A stretch of DNA of 64,000 nucleotides. Origin: Sipunculus nudus (taxonomy: Eukaryota; Annelida; Sipuncula; Golfingiida; Sipunculidae). The notes under the pieces are model-generated. The model searched no databases and was not told the DNA's origin. It saw only the letters and a list, made by a program, of their open reading frames with translations. This document shows, in pieces, positions 12,341-25,414 of the stretch (position 1 is the stretch's first letter; each line of letters opens with the position of its first letter). Location of the stretch: the NCBI GenBank assembly GCA_026874595.1, contig CM049320.1:13889488-13953487 (forward strand), in the 5' to 3' direction. Made by a program: the position numbers and the translations under genes.

Positions 12341-12680
12341 TTAAACTTTTCTTTAAATGAAGAACACAACATTTTGTAAAGTATACAGTTAATTGGATAT
12401 TTAAATAAGAATGTCATGCATGAATACTTGTGATTTACTCATGCGTCATTGTATATAAAGGTATATACATTTATGATCCAATAAGGTACATAATGCAGTT
12501 TTTATTACGATGCTTAAAAGTAAAAACAGCTATATAAAATCAGTAAAATAAGCACATTTTATATCAGCCATAAAGAAGTATACACTTTAATAGAACTTTT
12601 CTTGCAAGAAATTTCATTTATTGAAATGTATGAAATACATGCAGTGGCAAAAATATTTATGTGAAATATCCATCATTGTA
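12341..12680. other. AT-rich gap between two family A elements
   Basis: No coding or repeat seen. Confidence 0.5.
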
Positions 12681-15600
12681 TCCCCAGACAAAGTCGGGGG
12701 ATACTATGTTTTCATACCGGTCCCGCCGCCGCCGCCGCCGCCGCATATAAATCTTGTTGGCGCGATAACCCAAAAAATATTTCACGGAACTTTACCAAAC
12801 TTGGTATATGTATAGATATGGGTAAGAGGACGACGCCTATTTAAAATGAGGTCATGACCTTTACTAGGAGAGTGTCCTTGACCTTGAATAGGTCCAATTT
12901 GGGGGAAAATCACACAAATTCTTTTATATCTCAAGAAATCTTGCATGGATTTATCCCAAATCAAGTCGATGGAAGATCATGGATAGGGTTGTCATATTCC
13001 AGAAACTGGTGGTGCCACCTATTATTCTTTACTTGTTTTCGTGCCGTTTAATACCCCCAAATTTGCCACCTTACAGTACTGTGAGCATTATAAGTCAAAA
13101 ACTAATGGACAGATTTCTTTTATATTATGCATATTCATAGGTATGGGTTATGGGATGATGTTTATTTAAATTTGGGTCATGACCTTTCCTATGATAGTGG
13201 CCTTGACCTTGAATATTGCCATATATGGTGAAAATCACACACCTCTTATGATATCTCCAGTGTTGATAGCCATATGGGTTTCAATCATGACTTATGTATG
13301 GCCCACCACTAAAGAAAGAACCCTATAGGTACTAGGGTCATCAGGTCAAAGGTCAAGGTCACTGGACTGGCATTTTAAAAGATACTGTGGATGCATTTTA
13401 AGCCAAACTTTCATCCTAGGTCTTCCATCTTGAATATATAGCTCACTTGCCAATAGTGGATGATCCATATAAATTTGGGGGTCACAAGGTCAAAGGTCAA
13501 GGCCACAGGAGCTATATGTCCAAAAATTAGTTTCTGGATGGTAATTCCTGCTTTTATTGATGTATGGATTTCAAACTTGACATATATGTCCTATTGAAAA
13601 AGCAAGACCCAAAATGATTTTGGGGTCATGAGGTCAAAGGTCAATGTCACAGGACACATCTTTAAAAAGATTGTGGATGCATTTTCAGCCAAACATTTCG
13701 TCTCAGACCTTTCATCTTGCACATATAAGTCATCTGCCAATAGAGGAAGACCCCTATCAGTTTTGAGGTCACAAGGTCATAGGTGAAGGTCACAGGAGCC
13801 ATCTGTCCAAAAATTAGTTCCTGGATGATAATTCCTGCTTTTATTGATGTATGGATTTCAAGCTTGACTTGTATATGTCACATTGGAAAAGCAAGACCCA
13901 AATTGATTTTGGGGTCATGAGGTAAAAGGTCAAGGTCACAGGACACATCTTTAAAAAGATTGTGGATGCATTTTCAGCCAAATATTTCATCTCAGATCTT
14001 TCATCTTGCACATATAGTTCACCTGCCAAGAGAGGAAGAACCCTATAAATTTTGAGGTCACAAGATCAAAGGTGAAGGTAACAGGAGCCATCTGTCCAAA
14101 AATTAGTTTCTGGATGATAATTCCTACTTTTATTGATGTATGAATTTCAAATTTGACTTGTATTTTAAAGTTCACCTGCCAAGAGTGGAAGACCCCTATC
14201 AATTTTTGAGGTCACAAGGTCAAAGGTGAAGGTCACAGGAGCCATCTGTCCAATAATTAGTTTCTGGATGATAATATCTTCTTTTATTGATGTATGGATT
14301 TCAAACTTGACTTGTATATGTCTCATTGGAAAAGCAAGACCAAAATTGATTTTGGGGTCATGAGGTCAAAGGTCAAGGTCACAGGACACATCTTTAAAAA
14401 GATTGTGGATGCATTTTCCGCCAAACATTTCGTCTCAGACCTTTCATCTTGCACATATAGGTCATCTGCCAATAGAGGAAGACCCCTATCAGTTTTGAGG
14501 TCACAAGGTCAAAGGTGAAGGTCACAGGAGCCATCTGTCCAAAAATTAGTTCCTGGATGATAATTCCTGCTTTTATTGATGTATGGATTTCAAACTTGAC
14601 TTGTATATGTCCCATTGGAAAAGCAAGACCCAAATTGATTTTTGGGTCATGAGGTCAAAGGTGAAGGTCACAGGACACATCTTTAAAAAAAATCGTGGAT
14701 GCATTTTCAGTCAAATATTTCATCTCAGATCTTTCATCTTGCACATATAGTTCACCTGCCAAGAGAGGAAGAACCCAATCAATTTTGAGGACACAAGGTC
14801 AAAGGTGAAGGTCACAGGAGCCATCTGTCCAAAAATTAGTTTCTGGATGATAATTCCTACTTTTATTGATGTATAATTTCAAACTTGACTTGTATTTTAA
14901 AGTTTACCTGCCAAGAGAGGAAGAACCCTATCAATTTTTGAGGTCACAAGGTCAAAGGTGAAGATCACAGGAGCCATCTGTCCAAAAATTAGTTTGTGGA
15001 TGATAATATCTTCTTTTATTGATGTATGGATTTCAAACTTGACATGTATATGTCCTATTGGAAAAGCAAGACCAAAATTGATTTTGGGGTCATGAGGTCA
15101 AGGTCACAGGACACATCTTTAAAAAGATTGTGGATGCATTTCAGCCAAACATTTCATCTCAGATCTTTCATCTTGCACATATAGTTCTCCTGCCAAGAGT
15201 GGAAGACCCCTATCAATTTTTGAGGTCACAAGGTCAAAGGTGAAGGTCACTGGAGCCATCTGTCCAAAAATTAGTTTCTGGATGATAATATCTTCTTTTA
15301 TTAATGTATGGATTTCAAACTTGACTTGTATATGTCCTATTGGAAAAGCAAGACCAAAATTGATTCTGGGGTCATGAGGTCAAAGGTCAAGGTCACAGGA
15401 AACCTCTTTAAAAAGATTGTAGATGCATTTTCAACCAAACAATTCATCTCAGATCTTTCATCTTGCATAGAAAGTTCACCTGCCAAGAGTGGAAGACCCC
15501 TTTCAATTTTTGAGGTCACAAGGTCAAAGATGAAGGTCACAGGAGCCATCTGTCCAAAAATTAGTTTCTGGATGATAATTCCTATTTTTATTGATGTATG

Positions 15601-16161
15601 GATTTCAAACTTGACTTGTATATGTCCTATTTGAAAAGCAAGACCAAAATTGATTTTGGGGTCAAAGGTCAAGGTCACAGGACACATCTTTAAAAAGATG
15701 TGGATGCATTTTCAGCCAAACATTTCATCTCAGATCTTTCATCTTGCACATATAGTTCTCCTGCCAAGAGAGGAAGAACACTATCAATTTTGCGGTCACA
15801 AGGTCAAAGGTGAAGGTCACAGGAGCCATTTGTCCAAAAATTAGTTTCTGGATGATAATTCCTGCTTTATTGATGTATAGATTTCAAACCTGACTTGCAT
15901 ATGTCCCATTGGAAAAGCAAGACCCAAATTGATTTTGGGGTCATGAGGTCGAAGGTCAAGGTCACAGGACACATCTTTAAAAAGATCAAGGTTACAGGAC
16001 CAACATCTTCAACAAGATTGTTGATTGTTAGATGGAAGAAACAATAAATATGCCAAGTGTCAGTATATGCTGCTAAAAATGGGGGTCTATTCTTGAAGGG
16101 GGGGGGGGGGGCTATTATGTCTGGGGATACTCTGGCACCTGCGGTGCCAAGAAATGTCTAG
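12681..16161 (+). mobile_element. Helitron-like family A, full-length expanded copy
   Basis: The left end is A followed by TCCCCAGACAAAGTCGGGG, giving the 5'-TC of Helitrons and an ATCCCC/GGGGAT hairpin. The right end has a TGGCACC-TGC-GGTGCCA hairpin, 8 nt, then CTAG at 16158-16161 followed by T, the canonical 3' terminus inserted between A and T. There is no target duplication. Inside are a (CCG)n run (12722-12743), unique-like blocks also found at 34421-35706, and a satellite array. No Rep/helicase coding is seen, so it is non-autonomous. Confidence 0.8.
13630..16005. repeat. ~290-bp satellite inside the family A element
   Basis: The anchor sequence GTGGATGCATTTTC recurs near 13674, 13966, 14406, 14697, 15131 and 15420, with TGTGGATGCATTTTC at 15699. 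The spacings are about 281-292 bp, with two of about 435-440 bp, as if a half-unit of ~145 bp was added. Each monomer contains AGGTCA-type half-sites in series, the CCATCTGTCCAAAAATTAGT block and a GATTTCAAACTTGACTTGTA block. A poly-G run follows at about 16098. Confidence 0.85.
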
Positions 16162-16309
16162 TTTAAATATAAATATACTTCTATTTCAGATCGTATAAAA
16201 AGAAAAGTTTTGCCAGCATGTGTCCTGCAAAAAAATCAAAGAAAGGTTTCCTTCAGAAACGTACACAGACTTTAAATATGCTGCTAAACATACACATATA
16301 TTAATTGTT

Positions 16310-17960
16310 GACTTTTAGAGACAAATTGAATCTGGACATCCTTAATTGAACAAGGTTTTTCTTGTCTGCCTTCTCATACTTTAAGCAAACAGATGGAGGT
16401 GCTTGTTTGCTATACTCCTGGACCAGGCATTTTACCTTGTTGTCACATGGATATTGATCTCTCATGGCCATTGTCTCTTCAATCATCTCTCTTACATAGT
16501 CTGAAAGAAAAAAAAACATGATATATATTACATAGTAGGTATTTTAAATGTCTATCATTTACAGTTATACTGCAAACTTCACACAAATGTTACAAGAAGA
16601 ACATATTTTAGCCAAATTGTAAAATTAAAGATTTATTAAATAAAAACTCACCATATGTGCAGGGCACTTTTACCTCTTTCACAACACCTTCATGCCTACC
16701 CTTCGGATGCGAAACCACATGCATCTTGTTCATCTTGAATTTTCATTTCAATGCAGAAATGCTAATGTGCGCATTGAAATATATTACCTTTAAAAAGTTT
16801 GACTTCTATGATATTTACATAACGACTATCGGAGAAGTGCGTTGTCAGCAAAAAGTTTAATATAGACACTGATTTGACATAAAAATAGGTTTTTATCAGC
16901 AGTTTAGACAAATTCATGGCTTTCATGGAAGAGCAGAAGTAGTGTCCCACCTTGGGGGCAAAGTAGCATACAACATGATGGAATGATTTCAATTGATGAT
17001 GACTGGTGAGCTGGAGAGTGGTTCTCCTGGTCCCAAAGGAGGAACTTAGAAATATGTATATATATATATTATATAAAGTACAAGCAAATAAATTCACCTA
17101 TGAAGATTGATAGAATTGTGAACAAAATTTTATTAAAATGTCTGTTTGGAAAAAGACATACTGTTCAATTTTAACTAGAAATTACCTTTTTAATTTAAAG
17201 CCTGTCACCAATTGGTCCATGCTGTCTTTCATGATTCAGGTCTCCATGCCCAGTGTGTAAATCAGCTACATGATTCAGAATCGATCCCCACGCTTGTAGA
17301 AACTAGGATCAGTTGCCGACACTGGTTGCAGCACACCAGTACACAAGTTTACTAACTGCTTTCATCCAGTCTTGAATGATACCAGAGTCTCTTCTTTGTG
17401 CTACTGCCATCAGTTTCTGTTTTATCCCTAAAAAAAAGCAAAATAAGCATGTTAAATTTTCAAACTGATATACTAAATATTTTCAAAATACAAGTATCTC
17501 AGAGAATGTTAAAATAAAGAAGCCCAACGTTTCTTCACTAAATGTGTTACCTTTAGCAATATGCCATACGTCAAACCAATGGAATATAAGAGTATTTTCC
17601 TCCTTCATCCAATTTTTAAACTGCAGCATGTCTGTCTGTCATGAGGCTTATAAGACTGATGTTGTTGTCCTCAAGGTAGGCAAAGGTGGGCTTCAGCCCT
17701 TAAAGCTCCATAGCATAGGAAGATGACACCTTTCTTCTAAATAAAATAAACAAATGAAAAAGTTTAAATAATCATATATTTTAATGTGAAGTAATTAAAT
17801 TGAAATGAAACAAAACAATGGATTAAATACCCTAACAACCTGCTCGATACTTCAGGAACCCTTACATGTATCAACTCAAAATGGATCTCTTTTGGGCGGA
17901 CAAGGTCCATCTGCGAGTAGCTCCTGTATTTGACGGTATGACCAGGCGAGCAGCAGCGAG
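16310..17960 (-). pseudogene. DDE-like transposase (THAP-type family), C-terminal half
   Basis: Minus-strand blocks run in order. At 17959-17880: DARCCSPGHTVKYRSYSQMD. At 17725-17565: LISLMTDRHAAVKNWMKEEN, then HWFDVWHIAKG before a GT donor. At 17430-17215: IKQKLMAVAQRRDSGIIQDW and VYWCAATS. At 17050-16900: SPAHQSSSIE, then after a slip FHHVVCYFAPKVGHYF. At 16730-16650: HVVSHPKGRHEGVVKEVK. At 16519-16310: DYVREMIEETMAMRDQYPC. The DGR/DAR...SPGH, TDRH and FDVWH motifs mark a DDE-like nuclease fold seen in THAP-linked transposases; the name is inference. Stops and slips show decay. The 5' end is cut off by repeat DNA beginning near 17970. The locus at 50741-53210 carries the matching N-terminal half. 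Confidence 0.75.
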
Positions 17961-17969
17961 CGTCAACAC

Positions 17970-19330
17970 CATGTTGCTAAGTAGGGTTGAAGGATGGTGG
18001 CGCTGCCGCCGCTGCAGAGATTCTCTTTGAAGCGATAGCTCAAGAAAGAAATGGGTAAGAGGCCTTTACTAGGAAAATGATCTTGACCTTGAAAAATCCA
18101 TTTTGGGGAAAAATCACACAAATTCTTAAATATCTCAAGAAATATTGCATTGACTGACCCAAAAATTGCCCAAAGATCTTGGACAGTGTTGCCATACACT
18201 GAAACTGGTTGCGCAACCTATTATCCTATTCTTGTTTTCGAGCTGTTTTTAAACCCCCATTATTACCGCTTGACAGTACTGTGAGTATTTTAAGTTGAAA
18301 ACCAATATACAGATGTCTTTCATGGTATGAAATACATAGATATAGGTTATGGGATGGTGTATTTTTAACTGAGGTCATAAACTTTCCTATGAGAGTGACC
18401 TTGACCTTGAATATTGCCATATATGGTGAAAATAAAAAAAATCATAAATATCTCAATAAAGGATGCATGGTTTGGTCCAAAAATCATATTGACCGAAGAT
18501 TGTGGATAGCTTCGTCCTCTGCGGAAAACAGGTGGCGCCAACTTATGCCCTTTTCTTGTTTTTGCTCCTTCTTATACCCCATCATTGCCACTTGACAGTA
18601 CTGTGAGCAAAAACCAATGTACAGATTGGGCTAAAATTATGCATGTCCATTAATCTTGGGTATCTCCATCTTGTACTCAAGACTGGTAGTGCCACCTGCA
18701 ATTGTTTTTGTGTAGCGTCCATCCGCATATTTGCTTTAGGTGAAATTGCTCATATCTCAGGATTGGCTTAATGAATGGGTCTGAAATTTGGCAGAGGTAT
18801 CTCATAAAGTTACAGGAGGCCCCACCTACATTACCATTTTCATAGTATAAATAATGGCCTTTTCTCAGGAATGTTTAATGGTTTGGCCTGAAATTTTTGT
18901 GCTTTTCCATAGATCCTGGATACCTCCATCTCAAATCCAAGACTGGTAGCGCCATCTGCATTAGATTTTGTGTGGCATCCATCCTTACATTAGCTTTAGT
19001 AGAAAATTGTTCATATCTAAGGAAATATTCAATGAGTTGGTCTGCAATTTGGCATGTACATCCATCTTGGAGAGTTTTCTCATCAAACAGACAGGTGGCG
19101 CCACCAAGCTTACCATTTTAATAGTATAAATTAATCCCCTTTTCTCAAGTGATTCACCATATTGACCCCATATTTGGTGAAAAATATTTTTTCTCAAGTT
19201 GATAGATGGAAGAAACTATGGTCACTTGCTAAGTGTCAGTATATGCTGCTGAAGATGAGGGGCCTATTCTTAAGTGGGGAGGGAGGGATTAATTGTTTTT
19301 GGATAGTATGGCATCGCAAGAAACTTTTGT
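17970..19330 (+). mobile_element. Degraded Helitron-like family A copy
   Basis: Diverged family A body: CCGCCGC-rich start, then AGTGACCTTGACCTTGAAT-type blocks, GACAGTACTGTGAG, TGGCGCCA, and an end near CCTATTCTTAAG and GGCATCGCAAGAAA. The terminal hairpin is eroded. It abuts the broken 5' side of the DDE pseudogene at 17960, so the insertion probably disrupted that gene. Confidence 0.6.
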
Positions 19331-21722
19331 AGTTGAATCGACACAATCTGACAGTACAGTTCAAGCCAGTCAAGGCAAAGATCAAGCCAGTCTTTCTCGA
19401 CAAGAAGTCCTTGGTGCTCCATTTTCAGTGAATTGGTTCCACCTTTAAACAAATACCTAGGGTCTTTACGTTTTGACAGTATGTTGAACTAAGGGCATTG
19501 CATTTATTTGTCTTGTGTTCACCGCTGAACTAATTTCAGTTTTAGGTAGAGAACTTAGAGCTAAGTCCTAAAATAGAAGCCTAGAGCACTAGCAGGATAA
19601 CTAGTAACCCATGGGTCACGACGCTCAGCAGAAGTTGATAATAAGGATAAGTTCACGTAATCCTATATGTAATGACATTGACAGTGAGAGAATTCTTTAT
19701 AGGTTGCCTGGACTAAATGGATCACATAGGCTTGACTCAAGCTATATTAGGCGAATTATTAGGTCTAGATTCCTTGTCTTATCTAATCACTGAATCCCTG
19801 GAAAGTTCGCCATAGCACTTCATCACTGACCATTATTTTATGAAAAAAAAATAATAAGTCAGTACTTGCTTACTGACAGTGCTGGAGGATTGGATAATGG
19901 TCCAGTGCCTCCTTGATTCCAGCTGATTTGACAAACTGCTTTCAGTGTTTCTTTGATTTCTGTAACCTTTGATTTACACCATCCTTGTCAACTTTGTCCT
20001 TCCGACCTTCTTTTCTAAGCCAATCAGTGTGTTGGCTTTGTGTCACTACACTCTCTGCGTCTTCAAATCCACACTCATTGTCAATCTCTAGCTACAAGAA
20101 ACAACATAAATGACTTACCAGTAAATATTTCACTTGCAGCATAGGCTATGATTTTTAGATTTTAATCGAATACATTGTTAATCCTGATCATTACCTGTTT
20201 AAAGAAAAAACAAAGGATGATGGAGAATTTCCAACTTCAAGGTAGACTTTCAAAGATAAACAAAAGTTATAGTTGAAGATGCCTGCACTGAATTTACCAG
20301 ATGAAATTACATAAAATATATTGCTAATCCCCTGTATATTATATTATGTTACTTATAGCTTGCTTGTGATCTAAAGACCATCAGCTGATGCAGGTGTACT
20401 TAAGAGGAATAATGATATTATTCTGTAATTATATGAATTGCAACAATACTTTCAATTTTCTGTTAAGATTTAGTTTTTTCCTCCAGGAAAACGAGAAAAC
20501 AAATATTAAGTCACACTCGAGAAAAGATAGTGTAAATGGCCTGTCCTGTGCAATTGTGGCTGATTTGAAATTAGTGGATAACACAGGAACCATGGTGTAT
20601 GGGTTTAGTGAAAATGAGGTTGTGTATGTTTTATTATCTAGAAGACGGTTGACCTTGGTATTTAGCGGGAGTGAACATAAATTTGTTCTTATTGTGTTAT
20701 TTCTTTAAACAAGTGATGGTGCGTACGTATAACTTGAAGATTTCAGCCTTATATACTTGAATCCTTGAACCTGCTATGCTTTCATACTCTTTGTATGTAG
20801 TCTGAGGATTGTCTGCCTTTTGCAATGTATTTTTGCACATTTCAAGCCTGTTTTGATTCTGAAAGACAAAGACGAACATTTTGATACAGATAAATCACCT
20901 CCTGTGACCCTTAGACAAATACAACCCAAAGGAGAAGTCAATGATCAATCAGTGCTTAGTTTTATTCTTGATAACACAAATAATAGGGATGCTACAACTA
21001 GGTCAACTTTAGGAAATCATGCATCTCAATGGGACCATTTTCATGGGACCATTTCAGGACTGACCTAGAAACCACCTGAAATCCATGGCACACCTTATTG
21101 CAAAATTGCACACAGGGGAGGAGATATATTCAGATCAAATATGTGCTTCATTCTCAAATATTTTCCTTTTGATCATGCTGAAATTTCCAAGTGCAGCAAA
21201 TAATACAGCAACTGCAACAAAAAAAATGTTGCAGATTTTCAGGTACCTGACGTCAGTCTATCTTGTTCAGTGTTTCTTGTTCAGGGTTTCTTTTCATTAT
21301 CTACAAATCTGAGTCCTTTTTGGCCTGAAACACGGGGCCTCCCAAACTTTGCTTTCGTCTCCTTTATGCTACTTTCATTAACCAGTGGCATCCTTTCCCT
21401 TTAAAATTTCCCCTTCAGTGCTTCCTTTCAGGCCTCCTGTAAATGAAAATATTTTTAAACATTATTACACCACATATTCAGAATTTTATAAAATATTAAG
21501 GATTCGATAGGTAAATTACTCAACTTTGCATGTTTGTTGTCTGATGTTAATACCTGAAAATAAACTTTAAACCTTTATAATAATTAAACATACAATGGAC
21601 TGTGACACCCTTTTTACCGAATGATTTAATAAATGTGAAATAGTATAACACATCTGTATACAAGTATAATCCATCATTTAATGGTACTTAAGGTTTTAGT
21701 TGAATGGGACATACCAGAAACA
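19331..21722. other. Sparse region with exon-like scraps
   Basis: A minus-strand open stretch at 20095-19900 follows a TTGTAG acceptor and reads FEDAESVVTQSQHTDWLRKE and onward, with one stop. Another near 21430-21320 is similar in quality. Neither can be assigned. Plus-strand frames at 20388-20708 and 20820-21068 lack family signals. Nothing else is seen. Confidence 0.3.
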
Positions 21723-21914
21723 AAATCAGACAATCAATAAATTTTAGCTGAATTAATGGCATTTAGTAAGATCAGTTTATGAAAGCCACTGTCCATTTTG
21801 GCCCCTGAGCTCCAAAAAAAATCAGACAATCAATAAATTTTAGCTGAATTAATGGCATTTAGTAAGATCAGTTTATGAAAGCAACTGTCCATTTTAGCCC
21901 CTGAGCTCCATAAT
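21723..21914. repeat. 96-bp tandem duplication
   Basis: Two adjacent copies of a 96-bp unit beginning AAATCAGACAATCAATAAAT, differing at about two positions, the second starting at 21819. This is recent relative to the surrounding debris. Confidence 0.9.
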
Positions 21915-21936
21915 ACTTAATGTACTTACCAGCAGC

Positions 21937-21996
21937 CAAGTTAACTTCTTCTTTAACTCTTCACAGACTTCATTGTAGCCTCTTCTGCAGGGAAAC
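21937..21996 (-). other. Short exon-like segment
   Basis: A minus-strand open stretch bounded by an ACAG acceptor and a GTAAG donor reads FPCRRGYNEVCEELKKKLTW. Good splice boundaries suggest a real or formerly real exon of an unidentified gene. Confidence 0.35.
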
Positions 21997-21999
21997 CTG

Positions 22000-24838
22000 T
22001 TAAAATATATACTTTCACATAAAATTTGCTTGCCAGCAGCAAACGTGCAGGAGGTAATGCAGGAGTGAAAAATTACAAGTTTATAAACATTAAAATGTTG
22101 TTTAGATAATGAACTATAAAAGCATCAATTTTCGATAGCATTTTAAGTTGTCTGGACCAACTTAAAGGTAAACATAAAATTTGCGAAAAGGAGATGTATC
22201 TTGTTTCATTGGTCGATCTTTCTCTTTGTGTTCATTCTTATTTATTTTTGTTTGTTTGTATTTATACAGGTAAGCTTTATAATTAACTGTACTGTGATGT
22301 CAGTAATTGATGTAAACCATAAAGATATTTTGTACTGTAAACAGATTAATGTCAGTTTCATTGAAACCTTTTAAGATGCCTGCCAAATATTCATGGATAC
22401 AATATGATTGAATAATAGGTCAGTCAAACGGATCCTTGCTGTTCTTCCTGGAAAAAAATGCACTCTTGTCCATCTTTTGGCAGATGAAAGTTAGCCAAAT
22501 CTGGGGATGCTGCCACAGGTGTTCCTGGCACAGTGGATACCTTCAGATATGGAGTCGCTTGTGTAACAGGACCACTGGTGATGGCATGATGTCTTGCACC
22601 TTAGAGGACTCCCTAAATTTGTTAAAAGCCCAAAGAAATCTGACCAAAATAAATTAAGCTGTCATTACTCATGATTTAAAAATAATTGATTTGACACATG
22701 ATTTATGGATTCATATTAAGAGATACACTGAACTGAAATTAAGTGAGTCTCATCCAGAAAGCAAGTGTTTACTCAATTTATACAAAGTAAAGTCTCTTTA
22801 AAAGAATTCTGGATACAGGAAGGTAACCAGGTCCCAGCTACCTATTCAAATGTAGCTTTACAATATCACGTGCATGGTTTGGAAATATAATTCTACTGTG
22901 CGACCTAAATCCTTACAGATGAATGAGAAAACACAGTTCAACTCATATCTGTCTCATCCTTCTCTGCCATATCAATTATCATACATTTGTATGAAATATA
23001 GAAAATACTGCCATCAGGTTATATTCATGTTGCAACAGGTTTAAGGTGGATGGCTACATTTTTGTGTACTTGGCTGGTCCAGTTTTCTTGAATTTCCCTT
23101 TTTTGCTGTGAATAACATTTTTTTCTGTGTCAAATATCTGTAAACATGGTTTTCAAATAGTACATTGTCAGTCCTATAACTACAGGAGCTTTTTTTATAT
23201 GCTTTTCACTCCATTTGACCGTTGCACTTCTGTTCAAAATTGAGAATGTGTTTGACAAAATGTCTTTCTTCATTAATTTCTTGATGAATATGAATATATA
23301 TTTCATATACTCCTTGTAAGGAAATATCAGACCATCTTATCAAGAATGTACATTGAAATCATGTCAAAATGTGTTATAATAAAAAAAATAGGTGGCGCAA
23401 CCAGTCTTCTTCAGCAATTAAAGTTTTCGAAAGCATTTAATAAACCAACTCTCAGGAAAATCCATCAAGATGTTCTTGAAAAATGTGGCCTTTTGTATGA
23501 ATTATTAACAAAGGAAGTCTCGGCTTCTGAGGTGCTGAAACACATTTTTTCACCTTAACACAAAGCATTAAGGTCACAGTGACCTCCTTTTGTTCCATGC
23601 CCCAGATTTTGGCACAAGTTGTGTAAGTACAGTAAGCACTGGAAACTGGCTTAGCAATATGCATGCACAGATTTCTTGCTGTCCAGGTCCAGAGTTCAGG
23701 CAGGAGAGCACTGGACACAAGTGACACAGCAGGGTGATCCCTTGATTAGATAATAATGAGGTGTGGCTAATTAGCAGATGTCTTCAGGGAGTATACAGGG
23801 TAGATTCTGCCATGCAAGCCAAGGGTGTGAGTGCTTTTAAATTAATACTTGTAATATACTGATGAAAAACTTCAAATACAGCTTGATGAATTTATCTTAA
23901 CTCTACACACTAAAGCAGACAGGGGTCTTACAATAACAACTATCACGAGTAATTTGGTTACAAAACCAAATCCCCTGTCATGCTGGAATGTGAGAAATGA
24001 ATACCTGACTTGAACTGGAATTTGAAATATTGTAATCTTTTTAAAGAGCATTATATTTAAATATTTCATAAGAAACACTATTTCATCAGATGTGGCTATC
24101 AATAATAGATGTTGGGACATGAGTTACCTTATTCTTCAAGCAGTTTAGTAATTAGAGGAGGGGAGCATAAAAATAAAGTCAGTGCTTTGAATCTTGCCCA
24201 ACTTTGACCTTGACACGTTTTTTTCATGTAAGTACTGTTGATTCAATTTTTATGGTATGTAATCATAAGTATGTAATTTGTTAAAATCTGAAAATTGAAA
24301 ATAAAAGCTTGAAAATTAGGCTGGTTATTGATTTTTTTCTTTAGGCTCTATTGTAGTCATTTGCTTTGTCCAGATGCATGCTGTGACAGAACAGGTTTAC
24401 AGTAATTGTCATATCAACTCCATCGCCCCCCCCCCAACCCTCCCCAGTAATTGTTCCTTAATTGTAATGGATTTTTTTTTCAAATTTGAACATTTTCTAT
24501 TTTGAGACCCTTTAAAGGTGTGGTCGTCCGTTAACAGGGTACAAATGGTAACCATTGGTCCTAGAATTCTAACTTCACATCCTGGGAGGTCCATAAAAAA
24601 TCTTCTTGAAAACCTGAAATTAGTGTTCTGTTACCCATAATTACCCCCCCCCCCCCCTCCTCAGGAACAGCTTCATAGATTGTCATCAAATTTGGTGAGT
24701 TTATGGGTCTTGATGAACTTAAGCTAATATACGTGAACGATGATATCACCTACATTTTCTCAATTAGTTGCCTGTGCAAGGTTCTACCAACTAACCAATT
24801 TTAACAAAACGCTCCTCATTCATAGAGTGCTTTGGTAA
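22000..24838. other. No recognisable gene
   Basis: AT-rich. Poly-C runs lie at about 24425 and 24643. Weak minus-strand coding-like sequence near 22620-22440 (TPYLKVSTVPGTPVAASPDL) cannot be assigned. Confidence 0.4.
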
Positions 24839-25095
24839 CTAATCACTTGTGTGTGTCAGTACTTTTGTGATTAATATATTAATCAATGCAGGGAGTATGT
24901 GGAGAAACTGTAGAAACTCAATTTCATGACCTTCATCTGTTGTGATCTCACCCGACTTGCTATCAGCTGATGTAGATGCTGCAGCTTCAGACTTCAACAA
25001 ACTGACTGTAAATTGGTGAAGTGAGCAAGGCTGACATTGACGATCCACATTTGCTTTATATATATAGTCCACTCCAATATACTGCTTCATACTTG
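24839..25095 (-). other. Unassigned exon-like ORF
   Basis: A minus-strand open frame of about 84 codons follows a pyrimidine-rich ACTTTCAAG sequence near 25095 and has balanced protein-like composition, for example CQPCSLHQFTVSLLKSEAAA. I recognise no family. It stops in frame at 24839. Confidence 0.3.
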
Positions 25096-25414
25096 AAAGT
25101 AAAATGATTTTTTAAAATATATTTTAAAAATTTAATAAGCTTTTTGAATACAGCTCATTTCACCAATAAGTTGCTTTACCCCGGCAAATCAAATGATTTC
25201 TCTATATCAGATATGTTTTTTTTAATATAATATTTTATATTTTATTAATTCATAAAATTTTGTTTTCAGTACTGGTATAGAGCTATCTATGACTATAACA
25301 GAAATATTTATTATTAATATTCTATATTAATAATATTCTTTAATCATAATATATACTATTAATACAACAGATATAGGCAGAATAGCACAATGGTATCCAA
25401 ATGATTATAAGAAC

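Noticed and set aside
13630-16005. Many ORFs of 60-116 codons on both strands
   Set aside because: They repeat with the ~290-bp satellite monomer and have no codon structure; they are by-products of the repeat.
13630-16005. CRISPR array
   Set aside because: Repeat units are about 290 bp without short regular spacers, and the genome is eukaryotic.
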